Position numbers and translations under genes: made by a program. This document shows positions 1-6,717 of a stretch of 7,845 bases of DNA, in pieces. Origin of the DNA: Polycyclovorans sp046565985. GTDB lineage: Bacteria; Pseudomonadota; Gammaproteobacteria; Nevskiales; Nevskiaceae. The stretch is from NCBI GenBank assembly GCA_046565985.1, contig JBKHXN010000061.1, positions 1 to 7,845 of the forward strand, in the 5' to 3' direction. Under the pieces are notes generated by a model. The model did no database searches. It had not been told where the DNA came from and was given only the letters and a program-made list of their open reading frames with translations. Every line of letters begins with the position of its first letter. Positions within the stretch are counted from its first letter, which is position 1.

Positions 1-1382
1 GTCTGGTTGCGGATGCGCTCGATCTTGGGCCAGGTGGCGCGCTCGCCGTCGCGGATGAAGGACTGGATCTGTTCCGGTGTGGGGTTGGAGAACATGCCGA
101 GCAGCTGCGCCGGGCTGTGGCGCGGGAAGAGGTTGATGTCGCCGCTGTATTTCTGCCGCACCACGCGGTCCAGCTTGCCGAGCACGCGGCCGGCGCCATA
201 GGGGTCCAGGTGTTCGCGCGCCAGCGCCAGCGCGCCACGTCCGCCGGAGGACAGCATCTCGCGCGCCAGCGGTACCACGCCGCGGCGCGGCAGCTTGTCG
301 CTCATGAACGGCACGATGTGCGGATTGGTCTGGCTGACGATGTAGTGGTTGACGTTGTGCAGGCGCGCCAGGCGCAGCATGGGTAGATCGGCCGACAGCG
401 TGCCGTCCACCCAGCGCCGTGAGGGCATGTAGGGCACGCACTCGCCGTCGAAGTTGCGCGCCTCCAGCATCACCGGGGCGAAGACGCCGGGCACCGCACA
501 GGAGGCGCGGATGGCGCGGCGCAGCAGCACGTTGGGCGCAGTCAGGTAATTGAGCAGCCGCCCTTCCTGATGCGGGTCGGCCGGCGAGACGGTGATGCCG
601 ACGATGCGCCGCGAGTGCTCGAAGGCTTCGGTGAAGGTCACGTCGCCCACGTTGTCGTTGAGGCAGCGTTCCAGCTGGTGGCCGTCCATCATCGCGCCGC
701 CGCGCAGCGCCCGCGGCAGGCTGAGTTTCTGGAAGGCGTTGAGGTTCAGGCCGCCGTGCTCGAAGAGCTGCTGCAGCTCGGCGTCGGTGCGGGTGCCGGC
801 GGCGCCGGCGATGATCGCCCCCGCCGAGGAGCCCGAGAGCACGCGGGGCAGCAGCCCCTCGCCGGCCAGGGCCTTGATCACCCCCAGATGGAACATGCCC
901 AGCGTGGCGCCGCCGGAGAGCATCAGCGCCGAGCGCCCGAACACGGTGCCGGTGCGCTTGAAGAACGGGATCTTCTCTTCCACCGGAAAGTCCGGGAAAT
1001 CACCGGCACACAGGTAGTCCAGGCAGCGCGCCACTTCCTGGATGTAGTCGGTGACCAGCTGCTTGGTGCCCACCCGCGCCACGTTGTACAGGGCCGGGTT
1101 GGAGAGGTTGCCGAGGTTGCCGTGCAGTCCCTCGCCAAGGGCGAACACCAGCGGGCCCACGCGGCCCTGGCGGCGCAGTTCGCGCATCTGCCCCAGGCGT
1201 TCCTTGATCAGCAGATGGTCGTAGTCATCGCTGCTGTCGTCCTGGCGCCAGGCGTCGGCGCCTTCCAGCTGGTCGAGCTCCAGCGCGATCTCGCGCCAGC
1301 TGGCGTAGGTCTGGGCGTGTTGCAGATCGCGCAGCCGTGCGGCACGAAGCTTTTTCAGTAAACGGGGCGGCGGCTGCGTCAT
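1..1382 (-). CDS. Patatin-like phospholipase/lipase with N-terminal DUF3336 domain (3' end cut by window edge)
   Basis: Translating the minus strand from the ATG at 1382-1380 gives 460 open codons with no stop before the edge, so the C-terminus is missing. Residues about 10-140 look like the DUF3336 domain that precedes the patatin domain in this family. The patatin fold follows: oxyanion-hole motif SGGATLG (156-162), nucleophile elbow GSSAG with Ser186 (codon at 827-825), and the dyad Asp326 in WVDGTLSADLP (codon at 407-405). The stretch HYIVSQTNPHIVPF (346-359) is typical of this subfamily, which includes the eukaryotic Tgl3/4/5 and SDP1 triacylglycerol lipases. It is expected to hydrolyse acyl esters of phospholipids or neutral lipids; the substrate is not known here. 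No signal peptide is visible. Family members are often near 500 residues (from memory), so perhaps 30-50 are missing. The Shine-Dalgarno is weak, but no nearby alternative start is better. Confidence 0.93.
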   Translation of the reverse strand, partial: MTQPPPRLLKKLRAARLRDLQHAQTYASWREIALELDQLEGADAWRQDDSSDDYDHLLIKERLGQMRELRRQGRVGPLVFALGEGLHGNLGNLSNPALYNVARVGTKQLVTDYIQEVARCLDYLCAGDFPDFPVEEKIPFFKRTGTVFGRSALMLSGGATLGMFHLGVIKALAGEGLLPRVLSGSSAGAIIAGAAGTRTDAELQQLFEHGGLNLNAFQKLSLPRALRGGAMMDGHQLERCLNDNVGDVTFTEAFEHSRRIVGITVSPADPHQEGRLLNYLTAPNVLLRRAIRASCAVPGVFAPVMLEARNFDGECVPYMPSRRWVDGTLSADLPMLRLARLHNVNHYIVSQTNPHIVPFMSDKLPRRGVVPLAREMLSSGGRGALALAREHLDPYGAGRVLGKLDRVVRQKYSGDINLFPRHSPAQLLGMFSNPTPEQIQSFIRDGERATWPKIERIRNQ

Positions 1383-1450
1383 GAGGCCGCAGTGTAAAGC
1401 AGCCCGGCCGATGCGGATATGATGCCCCGTCTCCCCCGAGCCGGATCCCT
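1383..1450. promoter_or_regulatory. Divergent intergenic spacer with weak promoter-like elements
   Basis: This 68-bp gap lies between two divergent start codons and must hold both promoters unless they sit inside the genes. On the plus strand TATGAT (1418-1423) is a good -10 hexamer, 27 bp before the DUF456 start, but no convincing -35 lies 16-18 bp upstream; TGTAAA at 1393-1398 is 19 bp away and poor. On the minus strand TACACT (1396-1391) could be a -10, giving an almost leaderless lipase transcript. Both calls rest on hexamer matching by eye only. Confidence 0.35.
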
Positions 1451-1942
1451 ATGGACGCCTCACTCACCATACTGCTGTGGCTGGCCGTATTCGCCCTGAT
1501 CGCCGTCGGACTGGCCGGCACCGTGCTGCCGGCGCTGCCGGGGGTGCCGATGATCTTTCTCGGGGTCTGGCTCGCCGCCTGGATAGACGGCTACGAGCGT
1601 ATCGGCGGGCTGACGCTGACGATCCTGGGTCTGCTCACGGCGGTGGCGGTGGCGGTGGATTTCATCGCCTCGGCGCTGGGGGCGCGGCGGGTGGGCGCCA
1701 GCCGCCAGGCGATCACCGGCTCGGTGCTGGGCAGCCTGATCGGCATTTTCTTCGGCCTGCCCGGCCTGCTGCTCGGGCCGTTCATCGGCGCCGTGGTGGG
1801 TGAGCTGAGCGCCCGCGGCGGCCTGCGGCAGGCGGCCGAGGTGGGGGTGGCGACCTGGGTCGGCCTGCTGTTCGGCACGCTGGCCAAGCTCGCGCTGTCG
1901 CTGGCGATGCTGTTTACCTTCGCGCTCGCGTACTTCCTCTAG
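1451..1942 (+). CDS. DUF456 family integral membrane protein
   Basis: The 163-residue product is almost entirely hydrophobic, and its length and sequence fit the DUF456 family. Visible segments are an N-terminal helix (about 5-25), the family-typical LPALPGVPMIFLGVWLAAW (26-44), a helix at about 53-74, a glycine-rich stretch (about 88-118) with GSVLGSLIGIFFG and GPFIGAVVGEL, and a final hydrophobic region (about 132-162). The regularly spaced glycines suggest tightly packed helices of the glycine-zipper kind. Short basic loops (ARRVGASRQ, 78-86) separate the membrane parts. No catalytic motif or metal site is visible, and I know of no established function for the family. The ATG at 1451 begins directly at the hydrophobic region; the preceding CCGGA is a weak ribosome site. 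The gene diverges from the lipase and converges with the transglycosylase, so it is probably its own transcription unit. Confidence 0.9.
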   Translation: MDASLTILLWLAVFALIAVGLAGTVLPALPGVPMIFLGVWLAAWIDGYERIGGLTLTILGLLTAVAVAVDFIASALGARRVGASRQAITGSVLGSLIGIFFGLPGLLLGPFIGAVVGELSARGGLRQAAEVGVATWVGLLFGTLAKLALSLAMLFTFALAYFL

Positions 1943-1964
1943 CGCGGCAAACCGTCTGCGCGCG

Positions 1965-1982
1965 CCCGGCTCAGCGGCCGGG
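1965..1982. terminator. Small GC stem-loop at the convergent gene ends
   Basis: CCCGGC (1965-1970) and GCCGGG (1977-1982) form a perfect 6-bp inverted repeat around a 6-nt loop. It overlaps the stop codon of the minus-strand transglycosylase and follows the DUF456 stop by 22 bp. Neither strand has a clear T-tract after it (AATTT on plus), so it is a poor intrinsic terminator. It may give partial bidirectional termination or be chance in GC-rich DNA. Confidence 0.25.
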
Positions 1983-3629
1983 AATTTCCAGCCGCATGCC
2001 CGGCTTGATCAGACTGCTGCCGATCAGGCCGTTGGCCTCGCGCAGCTCCTGCAGGCTCACGTCATAGCGGCGGGCGATGCCGGTGAGCGTCTGCCCGGCC
2101 TGCACCTTGTGCTGGCGCGCGCCGGCCTGGGCCCGCTGCTGCGCCAGCGTCTGCTGCGGCTTGGATTCGCCGATCGCCACGCTGATCGGGCCCGGGCGTG
2201 ATTCGGTGTGCGGCGGAATGCGCAGCACCTGGTTGATCTGCAGGCGGCGCGGGTCGCGCAGGCCATTGGCGCTGAGGATGGCCGCGGTGCTCACCCGGTA
2301 CTGCCGGGCGATCTGCCCCAGCACCTCGCCCTTGCGCACGCGGTGCAGCAGGTAGAAGTCACGCTGGCTGCTGAACTTCTCGCTGTGACCGAGCGAGGCG
2401 TAAGCCACTTCAAAAGTCTTGGCGCTGCCGGCGGGTACGCGGATCAGGTGCCCGGGCGGGACGTAGAGCTTGCCCTCGATGACTTCCGGGCGGTAGGCCG
2501 GATTGAGCTTGCGGAACAGTTCGTCATCGGCGCCGCACAGGCGCTTGAGCGTCTCGTAGGGCAGGTAGTGGCGGGTCTCGACGATCTCGTAGGAGAGCGG
2601 CTCGCGCTTCTGCAGCTGTCCGGCCAGGAGATGGGCCTGTTCCACCTCGACGGCGGCGAGGAATTCAGCGTAGAAATTGCGGGAGGCGAAGCCGAACCGC
2701 GGGTGCCGGTAGCGTTCGATCAGGTCCATCAGCGTGGTGCCGTTGACCTGTTCCAGTGCCCGCGCCACGCCGCTGCGTCCGTGGTTGTAGGCGGTGATGG
2801 CCAGCGGCCAGCTGCCCAGGCGGGCGTAATCGTCGCGCAGGTGGCGGGCGGCGGCGTCGGTGCTGGTCCAGGGGTCTCGGCGGTCGTCCACCACCTCGTT
2901 GAGCCGCATGTAGGCGCGCGCCGAGGATGGCATGAACTGCCACAGTCCGGCGGCGCCGACCTTGGAATAGGCCTCGACGTTGAAGCTGGACTCCACCAGC
3001 GGCAGGCGGGTCAGCGCGGCCGGCAGCTGGTAGTCACGGAAGATGCGCTCCATCTCCGGCAGGTATTTTCCGGAGACTTCCAGCGCCTGCTCGGTGCGTT
3101 CACGCAGGCCCCGCTGCGCACGCAGGGTGTCGGCGGCGAGCAGGAAGCGGTTGTCGTCGTCGATGTCGGCGAAGCGCTCGAACAGCCCGCGCTCTTCGTC
3201 GTTGAGCGTCTCCGGCGCGTGGCGCCTGTCGTGCACGCCGCGCAGCACGGCGATCAGACGCTTCTTGGCGCGCTCTTCCTCGCGCGCCTTCAGCGGCGCC
3301 AGCTCATAGGGGTGGAGTCCGGCGGCTTCGCCACGAAAGTCCAGAACCTCCAGCACCTTGTGCGGGTACTGGGCGGGGTGCAGGGCGCTCTGGTGCTCGG
3401 AGTATTCACCGAACACCTGCTTCCAGAAGCCGATGGCGGGCAGCAGGCCCTCGTATTGCGGGAACAGCTCGGCGTCCACCGGGCTGGCGGGTGCCGCCGG
3501 CGCGGGTGCCGGTTCCTCGGTTACCGGCGGGGCCGGCTGCTTCCACATCCGCAGCAGGCTGGCGTGGGCGGGGGCAGCCGCGCACAGCAGCACAGCAGAC
3601 AACAGCAGGGAGAGCGGATGTTTGGGCAT
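1971..3629 (-). CDS. mltD: MltD-like membrane-bound lytic murein transglycosylase, SLT domain plus two LysM domains
   Basis: The 552-residue protein should cleave the MurNAc-GlcNAc bond of peptidoglycan, leaving 1,6-anhydro ends. The chosen start (ATG 3629-3627) gives a clean signal peptide, MPKHPLSLLLSAVLLCAAAPAHA, with probable cleavage after AHA at 23; upstream in-frame starts (ATG 3668, TTG 3695) would bury it behind a polar extension. A Pro/Ala-rich linker (31-51) follows, then a mostly polar, probably helical region (about 55-190). The SLT domain (about 190-310) has the catalytic Glu213 in PLVESSFN, GAAGLWQFMPSSA (225-237) and AITAYNHGRSGVARA (277-291). A middle region (about 345-400) leads to LysM 1 (about 427-472) and LysM 2 (about 506-549), which bind glycan strands. 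E. coli MltD is about 450 residues and a lipoprotein; this one is about 100 longer and has no good lipobox (Cys16 follows LL), suggesting a soluble periplasmic form. No strong Shine-Dalgarno is visible. Confidence 0.9.
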   Translation of the reverse strand: MPKHPLSLLLSAVLLCAAAPAHASLLRMWKQPAPPVTEEPAPAPAAPASPVDAELFPQYEGLLPAIGFWKQVFGEYSEHQSALHPAQYPHKVLEVLDFRGEAAGLHPYELAPLKAREEERAKKRLIAVLRGVHDRRHAPETLNDEERGLFERFADIDDDNRFLLAADTLRAQRGLRERTEQALEVSGKYLPEMERIFRDYQLPAALTRLPLVESSFNVEAYSKVGAAGLWQFMPSSARAYMRLNEVVDDRRDPWTSTDAAARHLRDDYARLGSWPLAITAYNHGRSGVARALEQVNGTTLMDLIERYRHPRFGFASRNFYAEFLAAVEVEQAHLLAGQLQKREPLSYEIVETRHYLPYETLKRLCGADDELFRKLNPAYRPEVIEGKLYVPPGHLIRVPAGSAKTFEVAYASLGHSEKFSSQRDFYLLHRVRKGEVLGQIARQYRVSTAAILSANGLRDPRRLQINQVLRIPPHTESRPGPISVAIGESKPQQTLAQQRAQAGARQHKVQAGQTLTGIARRYDVSLQELREANGLIGSSLIKPGMRLEIPGR

Positions 3630-3735
3630 CGGGCGATTCGGCGCGGCAGGGGTCGGGCGGAGGTCCATGGTAATGACGGCCTGCGCCCCCGGCAATGCCG
3701 TTAAGCTAGGCCCCTCATTTCAGCCGAGATTCCGC
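3630..3735. promoter_or_regulatory. Divergent spacer between mltD-like gene and pip
   Basis: This 106-bp stretch separates two divergent starts. It contains a short perfect inverted repeat, CGGCA-A-TGCCG (3690-3700), followed by TTAAGCTAG (3701-3709), the only AT-richer patch. TAAGCT (3702-3707) keeps the three most conserved -10 positions (T, A, final T) and lies 28 bp before the pip start, but I see no matching -35. On the minus strand TTAACG (3704-3699) resembles a -35 without a good -10. A promoter is likely here but not precisely placed. Confidence 0.3.
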
Positions 3736-4686
3736 ATGCCGCTGCCGTATCCCGCCATCGAGCCCTATGCCGTCCATCGCCTGCGCGTCTCCGAGCTCCA
3801 CGAGCTGCATATAGAGGAGTGCGGCAACCCGCGCGGCACGCCGGTGCTGTTCGTGCACGGCGGCCCGGGCGGTGGCGTGGAGCCCTGGCACCGGCAGTTC
3901 TTCAACCCGGAGCTGTACCGCATCGTGCTGTTCGACCAGCGTGGCTGCGGGCGCTCCACCCCGCACGCCGAGCTGCGCGAGAACAGCACCTGGGAGCTGG
4001 TGGCCGACATGGAGGCGATCCGCGCCCGGCTCGGCATCGAGCGCTGGGTGGTGTTCGGCGGTTCCTGGGGGTCCACGCTGGCGCTGGCCTACGCGCAGAC
4101 CCATCCGCAGGCGGTGCGTGGTCTGATCCTGCGTGGCATCTTCCTGCTGCGCGCGGCCGAGATCCGCTGGTTTTACCAGGAAGGCGCGAGCTGGCTGTAC
4201 CCCGACGCCTGGGAGCAGTACCTGGCGCCGATCCCCGCAGCCGAGCGCGGTGATCTGGTGGCGGCATACCACCGCCGCCTCACCAGTGCGGATGCGAACA
4301 TACGCCGCGAGGCGGCGCGCGCCTGGAGCGTGTGGGAAGGCGCCACTTCCAAGCTGTTCCCCAGCCGTGACCTGACCGAGCACTTCGGCGAGGACCGCTT
4401 TGCCGATGCCTTTGCGCGCATCGAGTGCCATTACTTCGTCAACAAGGGCTTCTTCGAGCGCGATGACCAGCTGCTGGCCGGAGTGGACCGCATCCGCCAC
4501 ATTCCCGGCATCATCATCCAGGGGCGCTACGACGTGGTCTGCCCGCTGCGCTCGGCCTGGGATCTGCACCGTGCCTGGCCGGAGGCCGAGCTGGTGATCG
4601 TGCCGGACGCCGGCCACGCCGCCAGCGAGCCCGGCATCCTCAGCCAGCTGGTGGAAGCCAGCGACCGCTACGCGCGGCTGCCCTGA
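3736..4686 (+). CDS. pip: Proline iminopeptidase (prolyl aminopeptidase, family S33)
   Basis: The 316-residue alpha/beta-hydrolase removes N-terminal proline from peptides in the cytoplasm; no signal peptide is present. The oxyanion region is HGGPGGG (41-47), followed by the family signature FDQRGCGRSTPH (66-77). The nucleophile elbow is GGSWG (108-112) with Ser110; the other triad residues are Asp266 in GRYDVVCP and His294 in DAGHA. These numbers match, from memory, those of Xanthomonas campestris proline iminopeptidase (Ser110, Asp266, His294), so the frame and start are very likely right. A cap domain fills about 140-240, with WSVWEG at 197-202. The open frame extends far upstream, but that part is antisense to the transglycosylase; the ATG at 3736 gives the family length. 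The ribosome site is weak (CCGAGA). The next gene lies 105 bp downstream with its own promoter candidate, so co-transcription is doubtful. Confidence 0.96.
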   Translation: MPLPYPAIEPYAVHRLRVSELHELHIEECGNPRGTPVLFVHGGPGGGVEPWHRQFFNPELYRIVLFDQRGCGRSTPHAELRENSTWELVADMEAIRARLGIERWVVFGGSWGSTLALAYAQTHPQAVRGLILRGIFLLRAAEIRWFYQEGASWLYPDAWEQYLAPIPAAERGDLVAAYHRRLTSADANIRREAARAWSVWEGATSKLFPSRDLTEHFGEDRFADAFARIECHYFVNKGFFERDDQLLAGVDRIRHIPGIIIQGRYDVVCPLRSAWDLHRAWPEAELVIVPDAGHAASEPGILSQLVEASDRYARLP

Positions 4687-4709
4687 ACGCAAGCGCCCGC
4701 CGCGGCTGA

Positions 4710-4719
4710 GGGAATTCCC
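4710..4719. repeat. Perfect 10-bp palindrome GGGAATTCCC upstream of phhA
   Basis: The palindrome lies 23 bp after the pip stop and 3 bp before the candidate phhA -35. It could be an operator half, or with the flanking GCGG (4702-4705) and CCGC (4718-4721) a weak hairpin ending pip transcription before CTTTG. A 10-bp palindrome can also arise by chance. Confidence 0.3.
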
Positions 4720-4722
4720 GCT

Positions 4723-4751
4723 TTGTCGTCGCAGGCCAATGGCGCGACAAT
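4723..4751 (+). promoter_or_regulatory. Candidate sigma70 promoter of the phhA-hpd-hmgA operon with overlapping inverted repeat
   Basis: TTGTCG (4723-4728, 4/6 match to the -35 consensus) and GACAAT (4746-4751, 4/6 match to the -10) are separated by exactly 17 bp, placing transcription start about 35 bp before the phhA ATG. The same bases form a perfect inverted repeat TTGTCG-N16-CGACAA (4723-4728 with 4745-4750), with half-sites 22 bp apart, about two helical turns. A dimeric regulator bound here would cover both promoter elements. There is no TyrR/PhhR-like TGTAAA-N6-TTTACA box in the spacer. The promoter and operator are inferred from sequence only. Confidence 0.42.
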
Positions 4752-4791
4752 CGGGGTCCAGTGCCAGCGGGCATGCGCCCGGGAGCCAGGC

Positions 4792-5604
4792 ATGCACAAG
4801 ACGTCGCAGTATGTTTCACGCCAGCCGGATGCCAGCGGCCGGGTTGTCTATACCGCCGAGGAAAACGCCATCTGGGCGGAGCTGTACGCGCGCCAGCTGC
4901 GGGCCATCCAGGGCAAGGCCTGCGACGAGTTCCTCGCCGGGCTGGACCTGCTGAACCTGCCGCAGGACCGGGTGCCGCAGCTGCCCGATGTATCGCGCGT
5001 GCTCAAGCGCGAGACCGGCTGGGAAGTGGCCTACGTCCCCGCGCTGATTCCCTTTGCGGAATTCTTCCGCCTGCTCGCCGACCGCAAGTTTCCGGCCGCC
5101 ACCTTCGTGCGCACGCGCGAGGAGCTGGACTACCTGCAGGAGCCGGACATCTTTCACGAGATCTTCGGCCACACGCCGCTGCTCACGCACCCCTACTTCG
5201 CCGAGTTCACCCACACCTACGGCAAGCTGGGGCTGGCGGCGAGCAAGGAAGAGCGGCCGTTTCTGGCGCGCATGTACTGGTTCACCGTGGAATTCGGCCT
5301 GATCCAGCCCCCGGGCGCGCCGCTGCGCATCTACGGCGGCGGCATCCTCTCGTCCATCGGCGAGACCGACTACGCGCTGAGCGACAAGCCGCAGCGCCGG
5401 CGTTTCAGCATCGAGGACGCGCTGCGCACGCCCTACCGCATCGACATCATGCAGCCCCTGTACTACGTGATCGAGGATCTGCGCGAGCTGTTCGACCTGG
5501 CCCGCATGGACCTCATGGCCCAGGTCGCGCGTGCGCGCAGCCTGGGACTGTATCCGCCCCTGTATCCGCCCAAGGCCCCGGCGCCTCAGCCCCGCGCCGC
5601 CTGA
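4792..5604 (+). CDS. phhA: Phenylalanine 4-monooxygenase (pterin- and iron-dependent phenylalanine hydroxylase)
   Basis: The 270-residue cytoplasmic enzyme hydroxylates L-phenylalanine to L-tyrosine with O2 and a tetrahydropterin, the entry step of phenylalanine breakdown. It is the single-domain bacterial form, without the N-terminal ACT domain of animal enzymes. The non-heme iron ligands are visible: His122 and His127 in PDIFHEIFGHTPLL (118-131) and Glu167 in YWFTVEFGL (162-170). Other family blocks are FAEFTHTYGKLGL (136-148) and RIYGGGILSSIGETDYAL (179-196). The tail after 255 is Pro/Ala-rich. I chose the ATG at 4792 because GGGAG (4781-4785) lies 6 bp before it and the conserved part begins soon after; an in-frame ATG at 4723 would start inside the candidate promoter. 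The hpd and hmgA neighbours support a catabolic role. The pterin recycling enzyme PhhB and an aromatic aminotransferase are not in the window. Confidence 0.96.
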   Translation: MHKTSQYVSRQPDASGRVVYTAEENAIWAELYARQLRAIQGKACDEFLAGLDLLNLPQDRVPQLPDVSRVLKRETGWEVAYVPALIPFAEFFRLLADRKFPAATFVRTREELDYLQEPDIFHEIFGHTPLLTHPYFAEFTHTYGKLGLAASKEERPFLARMYWFTVEFGLIQPPGAPLRIYGGGILSSIGETDYALSDKPQRRRFSIEDALRTPYRIDIMQPLYYVIEDLRELFDLARMDLMAQVARARSLGLYPPLYPPKAPAPQPRAA

Positions 5605-5607
5605 GCG

Positions 5608-5621
5608 GCAGCCCCCGCTGC
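5608..5621 (+). repeat. Small hairpin in the phhA-hpd spacer
   Basis: GCAGC (5608-5612) and GCTGC (5617-5621) pair around a CCCC loop, starting 4 bp after the phhA stop and ending 6 bp before the hpd ribosome site. There is no U-tract, so it is not a terminator; it could shield the upstream message end or be incidental. Confidence 0.25.
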
Positions 5622-5627
5622 ATCAAC

Positions 5628-5633
5628 GGAGAG
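5628..5633 (+). promoter_or_regulatory. Strong Shine-Dalgarno of hpd
   Basis: GGAGAG sits 6 bp before the ATG at 5640. It is the best ribosome site in the window and fixes the hpd start, although the open frame continues far upstream, antisense or out of frame to known genes. Confidence 0.8.
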
Positions 5634-5639
5634 ATCAGC

Positions 5640-6707
5640 ATGAGTACCGGCAACCCCCTGGCCACCCAGGGCTTCGAGTTCGTGGAATTCACCGCGCCCA
5701 CCACCGAAGGGGTGCAGCAGCTGCACCAGCTGTTCGAGATGCTGGGCTTCACCGCCGTGGCCCAGCACCGCAGCAAGCAGGTCACGCTGTTCCGTCAGGG
5801 CGACATCAACTTCCTGGTCAACGCCACGCCGTACAGTCACTTCCAGCAGTTCGCCAAGGCCCACGGGCCCTCGGCCTGCGCCATGGCCTGGCGGGTGGCC
5901 GACGCGCCGCGCGCGCTGGCCCACGCGCTGGCCAACGGCGCGGTGGAGTTCGACGCACGCCCAGGCTACATGGAGCTGCGCCTGCCAGCGGTCTATGGCA
6001 TCGGCAACTCGGTACTGTATTTCGTGGACCGCTTCGACAGCCCCGGCATCTATGACCTGGACTTCCGCTTCTTCGACGGCGTGGACCGGCAGCCCAAGGG
6101 CGTGGGCCTGCAGGAGATCGACCATCTCACGCACAACGTCGAGCGCGGCAACATGGATACCTGGGCGGGGTTCTACGAGCGGATCGGCAATTTCAAGGAG
6201 ATCCGCTACTTCGATATCGAGGGCAAGCTCACCGGGCTGGTCTCGCGCGCCATGACCAGCCCCTGCGGGCGGATCCGCATCCCCATCAACGAAAGCTCGG
6301 ACGACAGGAGCCAGATCGCCGAATTCATCCGCGACTATCGCGGCGAGGGCATCCAGCACATCGCGCTGGCCACCCGTGACATCTACGCCACGGTCGAGGC
6401 CCTGCGCGCGCGCGGCGTGGTGTTCATGGACACGCCCGATACCTATTACGAGAAAGTGGACGCCCGAGTGCCCGGCCACGGCGAGCCGCTGGCGCGGCTC
6501 AAGGAACTCAGGATCCTCATCGACGGCGCGCCGGTGGAGGGCATCCTGCTGCAGATCTTCACCAGTACCGTGATCGGCCCGATCTTCTTCGAGATCATCC
6601 AGCGCAAGGGCAACGAAGGCTTCGGCGAGGGCAACTTCAAGGCCCTGTTCGAGAGCATCGAGGAAGACCAGATCCGCCGCGGCGTGCTCAAGGGCGAGGC
6701 CGCCTGA
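5640..6707 (+). CDS. hpd: 4-hydroxyphenylpyruvate dioxygenase
   Basis: The 355-residue Fe(II) enzyme of the vicinal oxygen chelate fold converts 4-hydroxyphenylpyruvate and O2 to homogentisate and CO2, combining decarboxylation, ring hydroxylation and side-chain migration. The N-terminal half (about 10-140) is the non-catalytic repeat. The C-terminal half carries the iron ligands His162 in EIDHLTHNV, His240 in GIQHIAL and Glu318 in FFEIIQRKG, and the closing C-terminal segment GFGEGNFKALFESIEEDQ (327-344). IPINE at 214-218 matches the substrate-pocket strand of the family. Length is normal for bacteria. The start is set by the strong ribosome site at 5628-5633. The gene lies 35 bp after phhA and 10 bp before hmgA, on the same strand, which fits one transcript for tyrosine catabolism. 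The same enzyme can also supply homogentisate for pyomelanin if ring cleavage is slow. Confidence 0.97.
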   Translation: MSTGNPLATQGFEFVEFTAPTTEGVQQLHQLFEMLGFTAVAQHRSKQVTLFRQGDINFLVNATPYSHFQQFAKAHGPSACAMAWRVADAPRALAHALANGAVEFDARPGYMELRLPAVYGIGNSVLYFVDRFDSPGIYDLDFRFFDGVDRQPKGVGLQEIDHLTHNVERGNMDTWAGFYERIGNFKEIRYFDIEGKLTGLVSRAMTSPCGRIRIPINESSDDRSQIAEFIRDYRGEGIQHIALATRDIYATVEALRARGVVFMDTPDTYYEKVDARVPGHGEPLARLKELRILIDGAPVEGILLQIFTSTVIGPIFFEIIQRKGNEGFGEGNFKALFESIEEDQIRRGVLKGEAA

Positions 6708-6709
6708 GG
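6706..6709 (+). promoter_or_regulatory. hmgA ribosome site overlapping the hpd stop codon
   Basis: GAGG begins inside the hpd stop codon TGA (6705-6707) and lies 8 bp before the hmgA ATG. Ribosomes finishing hpd would be placed at the hmgA start, so translational coupling is likely. Confidence 0.55.
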
Positions 6710-6717
6710 CAGACCCC

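Noticed and set aside
570..1361. A 263-codon plus-strand open frame at the left end
   Set aside because: It is antisense to the patatin gene, whose GSSAG and WVDG motifs lie in the opposite strand; the product resembles no family I recognise.
1639..1656. Three tandem GGCGGT units in the DUF456 gene
   Set aside because: In-frame 6-bp units in a hydrophobic Ala/Val stretch; too short and not frame-shifting, so phase variation is unlikely.
3630..3695. N-terminal extension of the transglycosylase from TTG 3695 or ATG 3668
   Set aside because: It would put 13-22 polar, proline-rich residues before the signal peptide; the ATG at 3629 gives a standard one.
2208..3704. A 498-codon open frame on the plus strand opposite the transglycosylase
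   Set aside because: It is exactly antisense to a gene with clear signal peptide, catalytic and LysM motifs. The translation is low-complexity (rich in Val, Gln, Ala, Gly) with no recognisable domain, as expected for antisense frames in GC-rich DNA.
4723..4791. Earlier in-frame ATG for phhA at 4723
   Set aside because: It begins within the candidate promoter, has no ribosome site, and adds 23 residues unlike the family; the ATG at 4792 has GGGAG at proper spacing.
4687..4791. TyrR/PhhR-type box (TGTAAA-N6-TTTACA) before phhA
   Set aside because: Searched by eye on both strands; no match. A lone TGTAAA at 1393-1398 in another spacer has no partner half-site.
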